From: Actinostola sp. cb2023
Taxonomy: Eukaryota > Cnidaria > Anthozoa > Actiniaria > Actinostolidae
DNA length: 64,000 nt
Direction of reading: 5' to 3'
NCBI GenBank assembly: GCA_033675265.1
Contig: JAUJYZ010001210.1
Span: 387,501 to 451,500, forward strand
Part shown: positions 13,001-23,605 of the stretch, in pieces
Numbering within the stretch: position 1 is the first letter of the stretch
Layout of the letters: each line of letters opens with the position of its first letter
Notes under the pieces: generated by a model
What the model was told of the DNA's origin: nothing
Database searches by the model: none
Seen by the model: only the letters and a program-made list of their open reading frames with translations
Translations under genes and position numbers: made by a program

Positions 13001-16000
13001 TAATTTTAATTAACTTAAAAGTCGATCAGTTTGTATTTGATAAAGATGATAGATCATGTAGGTGTGTTTGGAACTGAACTGGCTGCATGTTGTTAAACCA
13101 ATAAGCTTTCTATCTTTTTTCGAAGGTGATCAACACAACAATTGAACTACAAAGCTGTAGTAAACCTCCATATACATACAAGGTACAAATTGAAACAGGG
13201 ATTTGGAAAGGCAGCGGAACAACTGCGGAGGTTGGAATAATCATTTATGGTGAAAATCACTGCAGTGGCCCCATATGTCTGACAGATAGTGGCTGTAATA
13301 AACCATTTGCAAGAGGAAGTGTCAACACTTTCCACATTCTAGTAGATGAATCCTTTGGCTCGTTAATAAAAGTTCGAATCTGGCACAACAATGGTGGAAC
13401 GGACCCAAGCTGGTATCTTCACCAAGTGATTATTACAGATTCAAACACCGAAGAAAAATTGCATTTCTTTGTTAACAGATGGCTTGCTCTAAACCGAGCT
13501 GATGGAAATCTATGTGTAGAAGCGAAGACTTTCAACAGCAATGATGACAGTAGATTTCGAGACTTCTTCACTTTAAGAGCAGCAAGAGGATTTGCCAACG
13601 ATCATCTGTGGATCTCGATATTTACACGACCACCCCATAGTCCATTTACTAGATGTCAACGGTTTGCTTGCTGTGTGTCAATCTTGTTTACGGCGATGAT
13701 ATCCAACGCAATGTTTTACAGGATAGAAGCCACTTCAGGTAAAGATGGGTTTTATGTCGGCCCTTTGAGGTTAAGCTTAACTGCAATCAAGATAGGAATA
13801 CAGAGTGCTCTTATTGCCATTCCCATCAACGTCATTTTAGTCATGATCTTTAAAAAAGGACTAAATAAAAACAACGTCGACTCAGATATTGATAACACTG
13901 CCCGGCCGTGCCGTCAGCATATGCAATTGTTCTTGGCGTGGGCGCTATGTAGCGTTGTAATATTGGCGTCGGCAGTTTATGTAGTCTTTTACAGTATGCA
14001 GTGGGATAAGGAGACATCCAACGACTGGCTCACGTCTGTCGTAGTTTCTTCTCTCCAGGATATTCTCGTGACTGGGCCAGTAAAAGTAATTTTGTTGGCG
14101 TGTTTCCTTGCATACGTGTTAAAATCTCCTCCAAAAGAGGAACACATTTTAAACACAAACAAATCATCAATAATGAAGGGCAACGACCGCATCATTGAAC
14201 AACCAGAGGAAAAAGAACTCGAAAAAGCAAAGATTTTTGAACAAAACAAAGCAAAACTGTTCAAAATCCTTCGTCAGTGGATTCGTATTGTTGCCCTTTT
14301 TACTTTGTTCGCGACAGTTTGTTATGGAAATCGTGATCGCTCAAGATTCTTGCTCACCAAATCTGTCAAGGACATTTTTCATCGATTTGATAAGGTAAGA
14401 GATCGGCGCTAACGTGGATACTTAATTGTAAAACTTATCATGTTCACTTGTTTCTTTTTTATGTTGACGTTTCAGCACATAGATGCATGTCTCTCTCTCG
14501 CGCGAGCTTTTTCTTCTTCCTTTGTTTTTTAATTCTTCTTTAATGCTTTTTTTACACTAATATTGTCTGCTTTCTTAATTTGTTTTGTGGGGTTCTGTGA
14601 TTTTATACACTTTTGTTATCGTAAGGTTACTCATCCATTAGCATTTTGGCAATGGACACGTGAAGTGTTAGTTCCTGGTCTTTTTAACACAACTTGGTAC
14701 AACAACAACCACTTCAAGTATCCAGAAGGTTTCATTAGTAATCGTGACGCTTTTCTGGTGGGTGTGCCAAAACTACGACAAACAAGGATAAAACCAAGTG
14801 AGTTCATTTTACGGGAACCTATTGTTACGTGTATTTGTATATATATCGCATCGCAACTGTTCACAAGGTTATCTTCAATGTACTATAATTATAGTGTGGG
14901 ATCTCTCGATGTTTATTATAAAACCGTGACGTCATGTTATCCAAATAAGGTCATTTCAGTGAAGGCCGATATGCAGCTGTAATGTCCAATAGAAATTCGT
15001 CATGCCATGCAGACAACCGGTTTGACGAGTTTGGTTTACTACGGTAACAGATGATGAAATCATTAATACGGGTACATAATGGTAGAAATGAGAAAACTAT
15101 TTTGTACAATATACTATCAGCTTTGCACGAGCTTGTTCAGTTTGTTTGAGCACGAGCCATAGGCAGTCCAACCATTGCTTCTGAGGCTACTTATAATGAA
15201 TGTAATTTTTTTTGTATGCACGCGTCTTTTTTTAGAGCGCGCGCGCAATACGCATTGTGTTGGGCTCCGTGTCGCGCCCGCAGAAATTCAGTATTGAAAC
15301 ATTGTATGAAACTGACGGCGTACGATGGCCTGATGTGCGGTGCACTTTAGTGGTGCAGCCGCACATCCAACGAAGAGCCGAAGTCGCCGTACGCTACAGG
15401 CCGTGAAGGTATCCAGGGTAAAGTCGCTGAAGCCTTGCAAAATGGCGGTTCATCAAATATAAGTCCATGTAAACAAATACTGCATTACTGCGAGCGCGTA
15501 GGTAAGTATCCTACGCAGCCGTTCTTCGTGTCGGGATCCCTGTGCTCCCTACCCGCATGTATATACAAATTCCTTGCCAATTGATAATATTTTGCTGTAT
15601 GTTTTCAATTCAGTGGAGAAGTGTGTTGGCTCTGTGATGATCCCCTGTATTGACGACATTTTTAAACGTTGTTTACCTTCGTTTTCTTCGAAATACGAAG
15701 ACCAAGGACCATACTACCTACCTAAATGGAAACCTGTCAGAAACATGTCCAAATCAGAACTGGATATTTTTTGCCCCAAAGCCTGGCGATATGAACACAA
15801 CGTTGGAGATTTTGAATTTCTGTCAATGAGTGGTGGATTTATTTCTGAGCTCGGATATAACTCGCAGTTTGCCCTTGCGACTATCCAGGACCTTATATCT
15901 AACAATTGGATAGATGACTTCACATCATCTGTTTTTGTTGAGTTTACGATATTTGAGCCCGCAAGCAGTTTGCTTTCTATAGTGCGGTATACCTATAAAA

Positions 16001-17568
16001 AGTTACTTCATGGCGAGGCTTCAACGCACATTATGGTCAAGACTCTTGTCATTTACCCGCCATCAGACCCTAGTCTAAGGGGATTCCTCTTCGTTTGTAA
16101 ACTCACTCTTCTGGTTTATGTCATCATCCTTTTCTTTCTCGAGGTTCGAAAAATCTTCCGAGAGAAATGTCAATATTTCAAAAGACTCGGGAATTGGTTC
16201 GATATGTTTCTACTACTGCTGTGTGTCACAGCTGTCGTCATGACGTCCTTTGTGGAATACCATGCAAGTAAATTTGTTGAAAACATACGAAACCCTTACA
16301 AGAATTGGTCAACAGACGCTCTGGTCTTTAACTCTGATACAGAGATCATTTTCTTTGGTTTTGTGATATTTATTTTAACTCTTAGGATGCTAAACTTAGT
16401 GTCATTCAACCGTCCTGTTCTGGTGATGCTGATGTCACTAAAATCTTCATTCAAACCTTTGATGTCATTCAGCTTGATCTTTGCATTGGTTGTAGGAGCC
16501 TTTTCGATGCTTGCAAATGTGGCCTTTGGCAAAAGTATTTACCGTTACTCTTCACTACCCCGAGCGTTTCTAGAGATTCTAAAGATAGGATCGTTTGGAG
16601 GAAATATTGATTTCCAGCAGTTGTATCAGTTGAGTCCAGTGGTCGGTCCGATGTTCATGTTCCTACTTAGAGTTTTAATGACTTTCATCCTCATTAACTT
16701 TTTCATTGCTATCATGAACATTTCATATGCTGTATCAAATGCAGAATCAAAAACAAATAAAGCATTTGAAAATCTCATTCTAAAAGACTTTGCCAAGGAA
16801 TACTACCATAAGACACATATTTTGGAGAATTTAAGGCGTTACCTACTGGATATCTTCAACAGAATAACTAACGCTTTACCTCAATGGAAAACCTATACAT
16901 CAAAAGGTGATGGGACATACAAGACACATTTAAAACTGTACGATAACCCAGTAGATTATTCTGTAGATGAGCAAGGTAGGGAATGCGGAGAATTTTCTGC
17001 GAATACTAGGAGCACCACCTTACTTGGAAATTGCTTGGGCAAAAAGAGAAGTCGTGTAACAACTCTGCCTAGCACAATCCTTCCCAAAACAGAATCAAAA
17101 GATGTTTATCAGCCATTCAATCATGACAGCCATCGTCTTGAAAGCGAAAGTGAACTCTCTAGTCCAGTGGTCGTTGAGCCAATGACAACCGAAGCGTTCG
17201 TTGAAATACCCTTACGCAGCCAAGAGTCACTCGATGGAATAAGTAATGACTTCCATGAAACCGACGACATCGAATACCTTGATGACGATGATCTGATGGC
17301 TTCAATAAGAAAGAGTCTGTCTGAAATAAGCCTATCACTTGAAGAATCTCTAAAACACATTTGTAGCGGCAATAATAGTTCTAAATCACGCTCAGAATGT
17401 GCAGAATTGAGGAGCTCTCCTTCTGAAAGTTTCATTTACTCATCATCCCGTTCAAACAGTTTTTCAAGCAACAACAAGTCGATTGATTGTCAGGACCAGG
17501 ATGCGATATCTGAATGGTCATTTAAGTCTGATTATTACAGGATCAACGATGATTACTCTCGACATTAA
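1499..17568 (+). CDS. Polycystin-1-like protein (REJ-GPS-PLAT-polycystin channel), 5' partial, 11 exons
   Basis: Exons, all with AG/GT borders and matching phases: 1499-2204, 3295-3874, 5881-6039, 7831-7965, 8427-8591, 8831-9079, 9765-10676, 11151-11387, 13126-14394, 14626-14797, 15614-17568. They give about 2,178 residues plus an open 5' end. Domain order is REJ, a linker, a GPS autoproteolysis motif, the first TM, PLAT/LH2, further TM helices, the extracellular polycystin (TOP) domain and a six-helix channel domain, then a Ser/Asp-rich cytoplasmic tail. This is the classic polycystin-1/PKD1L order; the family acts as large membrane receptors or channel subunits, usually partnered with polycystin-2. 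No coiled coil is evident in the tail. Upstream exons lie outside the window or are unrecognised. Introns are full of MITEs, but the reading frame is intact throughout. Confidence 0.88.
2640..2738 (+). repeat. LINE/SINE-like 3' tail with (ATT)n microsatellite
   Basis: A GTAAAGCGCATTTGGGCATA-type tail leads into about 25 ATT units. It resembles CR1/L2-type 3' ends in marine invertebrates and lies in an intron of the polycystin gene. Confidence 0.5.
3295..3874 (+). CDS. Polycystin-1-like exon: REJ domain, second part
   Basis: The acceptor is TTTTCCAG before 3295. Family features are ICNGNSCNQIRSYKWTV (Cys-rich, then YxW) and CSIAPSSGKVLITSYEISC followed by GWEDGG and LPVGD, typical of the REJ C-terminal half. 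I place the donor at 3875 (AAG|GTAATA) because this leaves phase 0, as the next exon needs. The frame stays open to 3991, so a longer exon is the alternative. Confidence 0.72.
5121..5416. mobile_element. 296 bp foldback MITE with 9 bp target duplication
   Basis: The ends are inverted copies of CTGCCTCGTACCCAGTCGCT (continuing into the TTCGGAGGGG region). Perfect 9 bp duplications TCGCATCTG flank it at 5112-5120 and 5417-5425. The interior is a purine-rich half facing a pyrimidine-rich half, plus two direct copies of a ~33 bp unit (5217-5283). A 9 bp duplication fits Mutator-like elements. It sits in the 3875-5880 intron. Confidence 0.82.
5881..6039 (+). CDS. Polycystin-1-like small exon (GAIN/linker region)
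   Basis: A 159 bp, 53-codon, phase-0 exon between GGTTTTAG and GTGAGT. The peptide includes ELLNILEHGN and LLNQGDVSKAASIAIAALS, resembling the helical region between REJ and GPS in polycystin-1-like proteins. It lacks an in-frame start and stop. Confidence 0.72.
6998..7030 (+). repeat. Poly(C) tract, about 32 nt
   Basis: A long uninterrupted C run in an AT-rich intron, one of several such tracts in the window. Confidence 0.9.
7128..7557. mobile_element. 430 bp inverted-repeat element
   Basis: About 85 bp at the left (7128-7212) are inverted at the right (7467-7557). Both arms contain CTGATGATGGCCACAATGGC in opposite orientation. No ORF. It lies in the intron before the exon at 7831. The arm motif resembles ends of Penelope-like or related retroelements, but that is only a resemblance. 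Confidence 0.6.
7831..7965 (+). CDS. Polycystin-1-like small exon (GAIN/linker region)
   Basis: A 135 bp, 45-codon, phase-0 exon after TATATACAG and before GTATTT. It encodes an amphipathic helical stretch (VKSTVVQSFQNATVNHIEE) that continues the helical linker of the previous exon. Confidence 0.7.
8113..8331. mobile_element. ~220 bp foldback MITE
   Basis: About 90 bp arms (8113-8200 and 8240-8331) are near-perfect inverted copies around a short loop and contain TGCGCCATCTTGAAAGGTAG and its complement. Intronic, no coding potential of its own. Confidence 0.75.
8427..8591 (+). CDS. Polycystin-1-like small exon (GAIN/linker region)
   Basis: A 165 bp, 55-codon, phase-0 exon between TTAAAG and GTAATA. 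The peptide is helical (VAVLRILKKIMQFLSRK) with no catalytic motif. Phase and spacing fit the linker before the GPS. Confidence 0.68.
8831..9079 (+). CDS. Polycystin-1-like exon (GAIN-like region)
   Basis: A 249 bp, 83-codon, phase-0 exon after GTTGAAG and before GTATGT. It encodes a helical segment followed by short strands (VQFRGATVKLPSKSVMF), matching the lipoprotein-like strands expected N-terminal to a GPS. Confidence 0.72.
9150..9420. mobile_element. 271 bp MITE with TA target duplication
   Basis: The ends are inverted CAGTCAATGTCATT, followed by inverted GGTTGTCCACCTCGGAAAAG. TA dinucleotides flank it at 9148-9149 and 9421-9422. The right arm carries an extra ~17 bp. Intronic. Confidence 0.72.
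9765..10676 (+). CDS. Polycystin-1-like exon: extracellular region with first half of GPS
   Basis: A 912 bp, 304-codon, phase-0 exon. It is rich in N-glycosylation sequons and ends in CVFWSEKDQKWKTHGCR, the first half of a GPS motif (CxFW...W...GC). The donor is AGA|GTAAGC. Confidence 0.85.
11151..11387 (+). CDS. Polycystin-1-like exon: second half of GPS and first transmembrane helix
   Basis: It encodes CLCDHLTSFGGDFFVAPN, the GPS C-terminal half with the HLTSF cleavage context, followed by a membrane helix (IAVLTTVCVLLAIYAFGLVV). The phase-0 donor is GTTAGT. GPS autoproteolysis normally splits the protein at HL|T/S; the needed residues are present. Confidence 0.88.
11545..11665. repeat. 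Long perfect hairpin in polycystin intron
   Basis: The arms include TTATTGACTGAGTTAGGTCG and its complement and extend through the CGGGTCGGACG region to a loop of about 20 nt. Probably a short foldback MITE; the full element may be larger. Confidence 0.65.
12209..12644. mobile_element. 436 bp MITE with TIR GGCCCCGTCCACACTA and TCA duplication
   Basis: Inverted ends read GGCCCCGTCCACACTA followed by CCGTTTT-type repeats, which recur through the interior (GTTTTCGA, GAAAACGG). TCA flanks both sides (12206-12208, 12645-12647). It is nested in a repeat whose two halves (12122-12208 and 12648-12700) match a stretch near 48,262-48,390. Confidence 0.75.
12931..12952 (+). repeat. Poly(C) tract, 22-23 nt
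   Basis: A homopolymer C run in the intron before the PLAT exon. Confidence 0.9.
13126..14394 (+). CDS. Polycystin-1-like exon: PLAT/LH2 domain and transmembrane helices
   Basis: A 1,269 bp exon. The PLAT domain starts at YKVQIETGIWKGSGTTAEVG and includes WYLHQVIITD. About five hydrophobic helices follow (near 13661, 13778, 13927, 14040 and 14278). This is the PKD1-specific membrane block before the polycystin channel part. Confidence 0.88.
14626..14797 (+). CDS. Polycystin-1-like exon: start of polycystin (TOP) domain
   Basis: It encodes FWQWTREVLVPGLF and, near the end, VGVPKLRQTRIKP, the conserved polycystin-family GxPRLRQxR element with Lys for the first Arg. It ends one base into a codon; the next exon at 15614 supplies the other two. 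Confidence 0.85.
15614..17568 (+). CDS. Polycystin-1-like final exon: polycystin channel domain and cytoplasmic tail
   Basis: The rest of the TOP domain comes first, with a VEFTIFEPASSLLSIVRY strand. Membrane helices follow near 16080, 16195, 16336, 16458 and 16640-16735 (the last is LLRVLMTFILINFFIAIMN). The pore-helix region reads AFLEILKIGSFGGNIDF; the LGD-type filter of polycystin-2 is absent, as is common in polycystin-1 subunits. The tail is acidic and Ser-rich (IEYLDDDDLMASIRKSLSE). The stop is at 17566-17568. Confidence 0.87.
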
Positions 17569-17610
17569 GACAACTAGGGTTGATGTACAGAAATGAACTT
17601 CCTTCGTTAA

Positions 17611-18304
17611 CAAGTACGTTAGGCCTGGGATTGACGTGAAAACGAGGCTAAGCCTATTTTATATTGCTGTTATCAGACAGGTTTTGCTCGAAATTCACGA
17701 AACTTCTTACAGGTATATAACTTTACGAGTTTCAACTTTTAAGATAATAATATATGTGATAAAATGATCACGTGACCTCTTGCCTCACTCCCATGTCCCT
17801 CGAAAATTTGTATTAAAATGGGGTGATGGGTATTTTATGTATGGCAAAAGTTATGCCATATTTTCGTTTGTTTTTGTGACAGGTATAAGAATCTGCCCTC
17901 ACACCTGAACAACTAATTTGTATTAAGGAGATATTTGACAAAATAGGTCACGTGACCTGGAGGGTCAATCATATTGAAGCGAATATCTCCTTAATGCACA
18001 TTAGTTGTTCAGGTGTGAGGGCAGATTCTTATACCTGTCACAAAGACAAACGAAAAAGTGGCATAACTTTTTCCATATACATAAAATACCCATCACCCCT
18101 TTTTAATTCAAATTTTTCGAGGGACATGGGAGGCAAGAGGTCACGTGATCACTTTATCACATATATTATTATCTTAAAAGTTGAAACTCGTAAAGTTATG
18201 CAGCTGTGCGAAGTTTCGTGAATTTCGAGCAAAACGTGTCATAACAGCAAAATAAAATAGGGTTAGCATCGTTTTCGCCTCCATCCCAGGCCTTAACGTA
18301 CTTG
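17611..18304. mobile_element. ~694 bp foldback element just 3' of polycystin gene
   Basis: Two ~310 bp arms begin CAAGTACGTTA(A)GGCCTGGG and are inverted copies around a ~45 bp centre (about 17938-17982). The centre contains GGTCACGTGACC. It starts 43 bp after the polycystin stop codon, so it may fall in the 3' UTR. I see no coding content; the forward open frame at 17952 is a shadow of the repeat. Confidence 0.8.
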
Positions 18305-19037
18305 ATTTTTTGGTCGCTTGTTGTTTTCATTTAAAGCTTAAAAACATAACTAATAAACTGATATTACCAAAAGTCAAGTATAAAATAAATCAGTATAACT
18401 GAACGGTCATAAACCAAAAGTATTGACCGATAATGATCAATAATGACAAACCGCAGTAACCAATAATGTACAGACTAAACCAGTATTGTCGTTGTGCTGT
18501 GGATACTAATATTACTTGGATTCATTCGAACTCATGCAGTATGACAGGATATTAAGTCGAGGTTTTAATATTGAGAAACCGAAGGCCGTGCACAATAGTG
18601 AAAGTGGAGACGTTTAAGTCTGGCAGATATTTTGAAATAGGCTGCCATATTTAATTTGGTGAGGAATGTGTCCAATAAGTGTTTTATTATATCGAACAAA
18701 TAATCCTTCAATCAAATGATAAAAATAATTTATTTTACAATTGCCATAATACAGCAAAGTGTGTACATCCATCGCTCTATAAAAAGTAGCAAGATTTTGC
18801 ACTAAGTAAATAGATAAACCTTAGAAGAAAATACTCTCAATGTTAGCTACAGTATACTATTGTGAAAAGTCATATTTTCTGGTCTGAAACTCAGTGGAAA
18901 AGACGTGCTTTGACACTGATTAGTTGCTGCCCAATAGGATGCTGTCCTACATCGCAAAATATTGGATCGGCACGTGACCAAAGTGCGGATATTTGATTGG
19001 AGGATTATTGGATGGTATCTGAATACAGACAGGCAGA
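18305..19037. other. No gene seen
   Basis: AT-rich sequence without a recognisable exon, RNA gene or clear repeat boundary. Confidence 0.5.
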
Positions 19038-19235
19038 TATATCAATTACTCACCGAGCGTCCATACTCCCATGCGTCATAGACGCACGAGAGAAAATATA
19101 AAGAACTCTTAACAAGCGTAAGAGTGGCATGAGGCGTAGCCGAGTGTGACTCTAGCTTGTTAGAGTTCTTTATATTTTCTCTCGTGCGTCTATAACGCTA
19201 TGGGCGCATGGACGCTCGTTGTATAATTGATATAT
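19038..19235. mobile_element. ~200 bp foldback MITE
   Basis: Inverted arms contain GAGAGAAAATATAAAGAACT and GAGCGTCCAT. The centre holds GGCGTAGCCGAGTGTGACTC, a motif nearly repeated at 43,780-43,805, so a family is present. Confidence 0.65.
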
Positions 19236-19817
19236 AATATGCCATTCAGAAATATCATGCAACGCATGGTGAAATAGTTCATAGATATATTGGCCAATGA
19301 GCGCGCGCGTTATAGGAGACTATATAAGTGATCAAATGTTAATCCATCGTGAAAAAAAGTCATGACGTGCAAAAATAGTTTATAGATACTCAGCCAATCA
19401 GAGCGCGCGTTATCTTGTTGCCATTATATTATAAAGATAGATAGATAACGGATTAATTGCACTACTACACATTACCGGAATCAAATAACGCATGAATCTA
19501 TCGGTGTACAAATAAACAACATTTTTCCTCGTGAGCCTCGTGAGTCCACAACATTTTGATCATTCGATGACGTAATATCGTGGTCTATAAGAGGACATAC
19601 CACGGAAAAATGTTGGTTATTTGTTAATTGTTCTGGGCAGATTATACAGGCGATTGGCCTCATGTTTAGGTGGCAGGATAACCTATGTAGCACTATATGC
19701 TGATGGATAATGCTCTCGTATGCACTCTTTCGATCGATGTCATTAGCACTGCGGCAAAGCGTGGTAGAAGATGGGGGAGCTATTTTAGAGAACGGGTCGA
19801 GTGCGATCTAGCCACTA

Positions 19818-19897
19818 ATAATAAGAAGAAGAAGAAGAAGAAGAAAAAGAAGAAGAAGAAGAAGAAGAAGAAGAAGAAGAAGAAGAAGAAGAAGAAG
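19818..19897 (+). repeat. (AAG)n microsatellite
   Basis: About 26 AAG triplets. The lysine-run open frame here is an artefact. Confidence 0.95.
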
Positions 19898-20044
19898 AGA
19901 ATACCTAGACTGATTCCATAAGTCGCTGTTTTCGCTCCTTTTAGATAGGTGGTCACTCAACTAGCGACGGTTAGTGAGCGACATCAGGATCGACAGTGAG
20001 CGAACTGGGACCGACTTATGGAATCAGTCTAAAGAATACTGATA

Positions 20045-20265
<221 letters not shown>

Positions 20266-20334
20266 AACTAATACAATACACTAATTTATTTAAACTCGTT
20301 ACACAGGGTGTGGTTGATAACGATAGTCGACATA

Positions 20335-20740
20335 GGGTGCGTTCGATTGACCTTATTCCAGAATAGGAATACGCGGAATAACATCCCTAAATCGCTGTCA
20401 CGCAGCTACTGTCCACTGTAAAATGAAACGATTCCTTGTTGTGTCATACCAAAGTTACAAGGAACAGTTTGGAATTTTAAATGTTCTGAAATAAAAGCAT
20501 CGAAGTGTTTATAGACCAAATCGGCTAACGCAATGTTGTACCCAATTCTGATATTTTGGGAATGCGGTTCTTTGTCTGTTGTATTTCAATTTCAATAGAG
20601 CATTGACATGGAAATGTTTGGAACAAAATGCTCTTATTCCCAAAGGTTTTCAATTGGGATAAAGAATGTAAACATTGCGTTAGCCGAATTGGTCTATTCC
20701 GTGTATTCCTATTCTGGAATGGGGTCAATCGAACGCACCC
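20335..20740. mobile_element. 406 bp MITE with TA target duplication
   Basis: The TIRs start GGGTGCGTTCGATTGACC and have a second inverted block TTCCAGAATAGGAATACG. TA flanks both ends (20333-20334, 20741-20742). Tc1/mariner-like by duplication; superfamily not proven. Confidence 0.78.
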
Positions 20741-21065
20741 TAATACAGTAGTGGTCTCGGTATAAAGTCAAGCAATACCAGCCAGCCCTGATAAGTTATT
20801 CTTTTCCATTGTAGTGTGGTGTCCGTAAGGCACTGATAAGCACTATTTGTAGTAAGACAGTGTATACTGCAACACGAGGAGACATGGAGTTTTTGCAAAA
20901 TCAGTTGTCCCACAACATGTCCCATCAAAAAATGAACAACATTTGCAAAAATTGTTTACTTTGCTCTGGATATATAACACTAGCCTTCATCACGTGTAAA
21001 CTAATTTGTATGAAAAATACAACTTTGAAAAATTCACCGGTCAATGCATGCTATTAAAATTCGGG

Positions 21066-21400
21066 GATAACTTTCGATCACTTTTATTTGACTGATTTTC
21101 CTCAACGTCGGCCTGGACATTCTTGAATAATCATTGTTTTACATGTCAAAAGCAAGAGAGCGAAGATTTGACTGATCCATATCAAACTTATGTTATACAA
21201 AAGGTCATTGTTTCACATATGCAGATGAGACGAGTCTTGTTACTCGGGCCCTTCCGAAGGAAGCCCGAGTTAGAAAATACACTTTCTTTTTTTTTTTATT
21301 ATTATTATTTTCCTGGTCATAGAATGAAGAAAATGCGAAGAATGAAGAAAGAATGCGATGTATTTGATCGTATCGAGTTTCAAGATTTCTCATCATAGAT
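21066..21400 (+). repeat. Dispersed repeat, copy 1 (ACTCGGGC family)
   Basis: Blocks TTTATTTGACTGATTTTCCT, GGCCTGGACATTCTTGAATA and TTGTTACTCGGGC...GCCCGAGT occur in the same order and orientation at 39,020-39,500. Related ACTCGGGC/GCCCGAGT pieces occur near 24,040, 25,190 and 41,620-41,740. No coding sequence recognised. Confidence 0.6.
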
Positions 21401-21604
21401 CTTGAAGCTATTAAGGTCAGGATTGTAGTTGATCGTTCCACGATGAAGCTAAGGCGCGTTTGCTTTTGTTATAAATGAAACGACATCTTTCAGAGTGGGC
21501 CCACACGAATCGGCGTATGCTTTTGTCTGTGAAATGAGCGTGTTTAAAGCCCGTGTTTTATCGGCTGTTGTACGACGTCGTTCCACGAACATCAAAAAAT
21601 GAAT

Positions 21605-21755
21605 TGAAAAGCAAATGAAATGAACTCAAAAAGTATCAAGACCTCGCTATGTTGTCATGTTTGTTGCTAATTGAGCCAGTCGAGACTGAAAAGTAAATGA
21701 AATGAACTCAAAAACTATCATGACCTCGCTATGCCATGTTTGTTGCTAATTGTAA
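21605..21755 (+). repeat. Two tandem copies of a ~75 bp unit
   Basis: Each copy contains AATGAACTCAAAAA followed by GACCTCGCTATG and TGTTTGTTGCTAATTG. Simple duplication. Confidence 0.7.
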
Positions 21756-22132
21756 TACTACGTGTACAGTCCAGTCGTATGTCCTTGAGTGTTTATAATT
21801 AAACTCGCGACCAGCGATGTAACTACATCTATTGACAGAAAGCTATATGTACAGAAGTCATGTAAACAATCGAGCCAGTCGACTCACGATGGATGTTTAT
21901 TTTATTCCACGTTTGAAAAATTCAGTACGATTACAGTTGTGTGATCCTTGTTAGAACAGAATTTCCACGCTCAAAACAGGTCAGTGAACGGCATGCAAAA
22001 ATACAATCGAAATCAAAACGTCCTTAGATTTTAGGGATCTATTACAGAAGAAGACGCTCAGTGACGAGGGAGACTATTTCGGTCGGTGACTCATAGATAA
22101 AGATCTCCGACTCTTCAAGAGTACGCTGTCGT

Positions 22133-23605
22133 GGGAGTAACTAACTGTCGTGGGTCGTGGGTCGTGGGTACCAAGTCGTGGGTCGTGGGTACCATGTCGT
22201 GGGTCGTGGGTACCAAGTCGTGGGTCGTGGGTACCGATTATTATTATTTTGATAAACAGCAAAGGACCATGAACGAAATATGCTCTTAGTATACACTTGA
22301 TCTGTAAAAGATCTAGTCAGTCAAAGTATAATCATGCCGTATAATATACAACGAACTATGATGATAAAAGGCCGATACTGCGTAGAAAACTTGTAAACGA
22401 TGACATGATACATCCCAAAAGAGTGAAGATGCAACACAAATCGGAAAATATCGGAATTGGAACTCACTTGAGCCACTGTTGTTCGCGTTGGTTGCTTATA
22501 CTATGTTTTGATGCTTCGCCGTGCTGATGGGGGTATCTTGTTTTTTTTATAAAGTATACAGATCATTTGATTACGCTTCTTTATTAAAATAACTGGATAA
22601 AACAAACAGATCAACCAAACAAAGTGCGTTCTGTTTTGAATAACGCTGAATAACGCACTCGGCTCCGATTTGAAGGAATCGGACTCGGACCGTGTATTGA
22701 ATGTCATTAACGTTTCCCACGTAACACTCGTATTTCGATTTTTAAGTACTATATACAATATGAGCGGCCGATCTGTATGGGATTTACAAACTCGAGCCAT
22801 AGGCGAGAGTTTGTATATCCCATACAGATCGGCCGCTCATATTGTATATTACTTATCGAATGTTTTACTATAATTTGGATGATAGGAAACAGTTTGGCCG
22901 AGAAAATCCAAGTTAAAGTTGAATGCAAATGAGGACGAATCTGTATCCGATTTACAAATGTCTGCTACGCTTATGATTTCTATTGTATTTCCCTCATTAA
23001 TTATTCATCAATTCGATAACTGTATAAAGAGTCACAGTGAACAGGGAATTATAATTATGAACTCTACATTTTCCGTTATAATGCTGGCCGTATCGAGCCT
23101 TAAAAGCGAATGTATTTGGTATTACGTTATAATTTTTACGTTCCTGAGCATTAGTGTGACGGAGACGTGACTCGTAACGCTACAAAAATATAACTGATTC
23201 CGCGAAATTTGTATCTTGTATATTATTATTATTATGTAAATGTAAAAACAAATGTTGTCTTTTAATTATGTAGCGCAATTCCTATGCGGATAGTCCGATT
23301 TCGAATGTCAAGACAGAACGCGCTTTGTTTGGTTCAGTTGATTTTCTGTTCTGTTCTTTTCTCAGTTATTAAAAAAAACATTATCCAGTCATTTTAATAA
23401 AGAAGCATAATCAGGTCAGTTTGACTGACTTGATCTTTACAGATCAAGTGTATACTAGGAGCATATTTCGTTCATGGTCCTTTGCTGTTTATCAAAATAA
23501 TAATAATCGGTATCCACGACCCACGACTTGGTACCCACGACCCACGACTTGGTACCCACGACCCACGACTTGGTACCCACGACCCACGACCATTAGTTAC
23601 TCCCC
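22133..23605. mobile_element. 1.47 kb long-TIR foldback element with 8 bp target duplication
   Basis: Perfect 8 bp duplications GCTGTCGT flank it (22125-22132, 23606-23613). The TIRs start GGGAGTAACTAA and run about 200 bp. Each TIR contains a tandem array of the unit GTCGTGGGTCGTGGGTACCA (22150-22240; complement 23512-23590). TIR homology resumes further in (22560-22650 against 23280-23410), with a ~230 bp insert in the left arm only. The centre is a hairpin (22760-22850) with arms of GAGCGGCCGATCTGTATGGG. No transposase ORF. An 8 bp duplication fits hAT- or Mutator-like enzymes. Confidence 0.82.
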
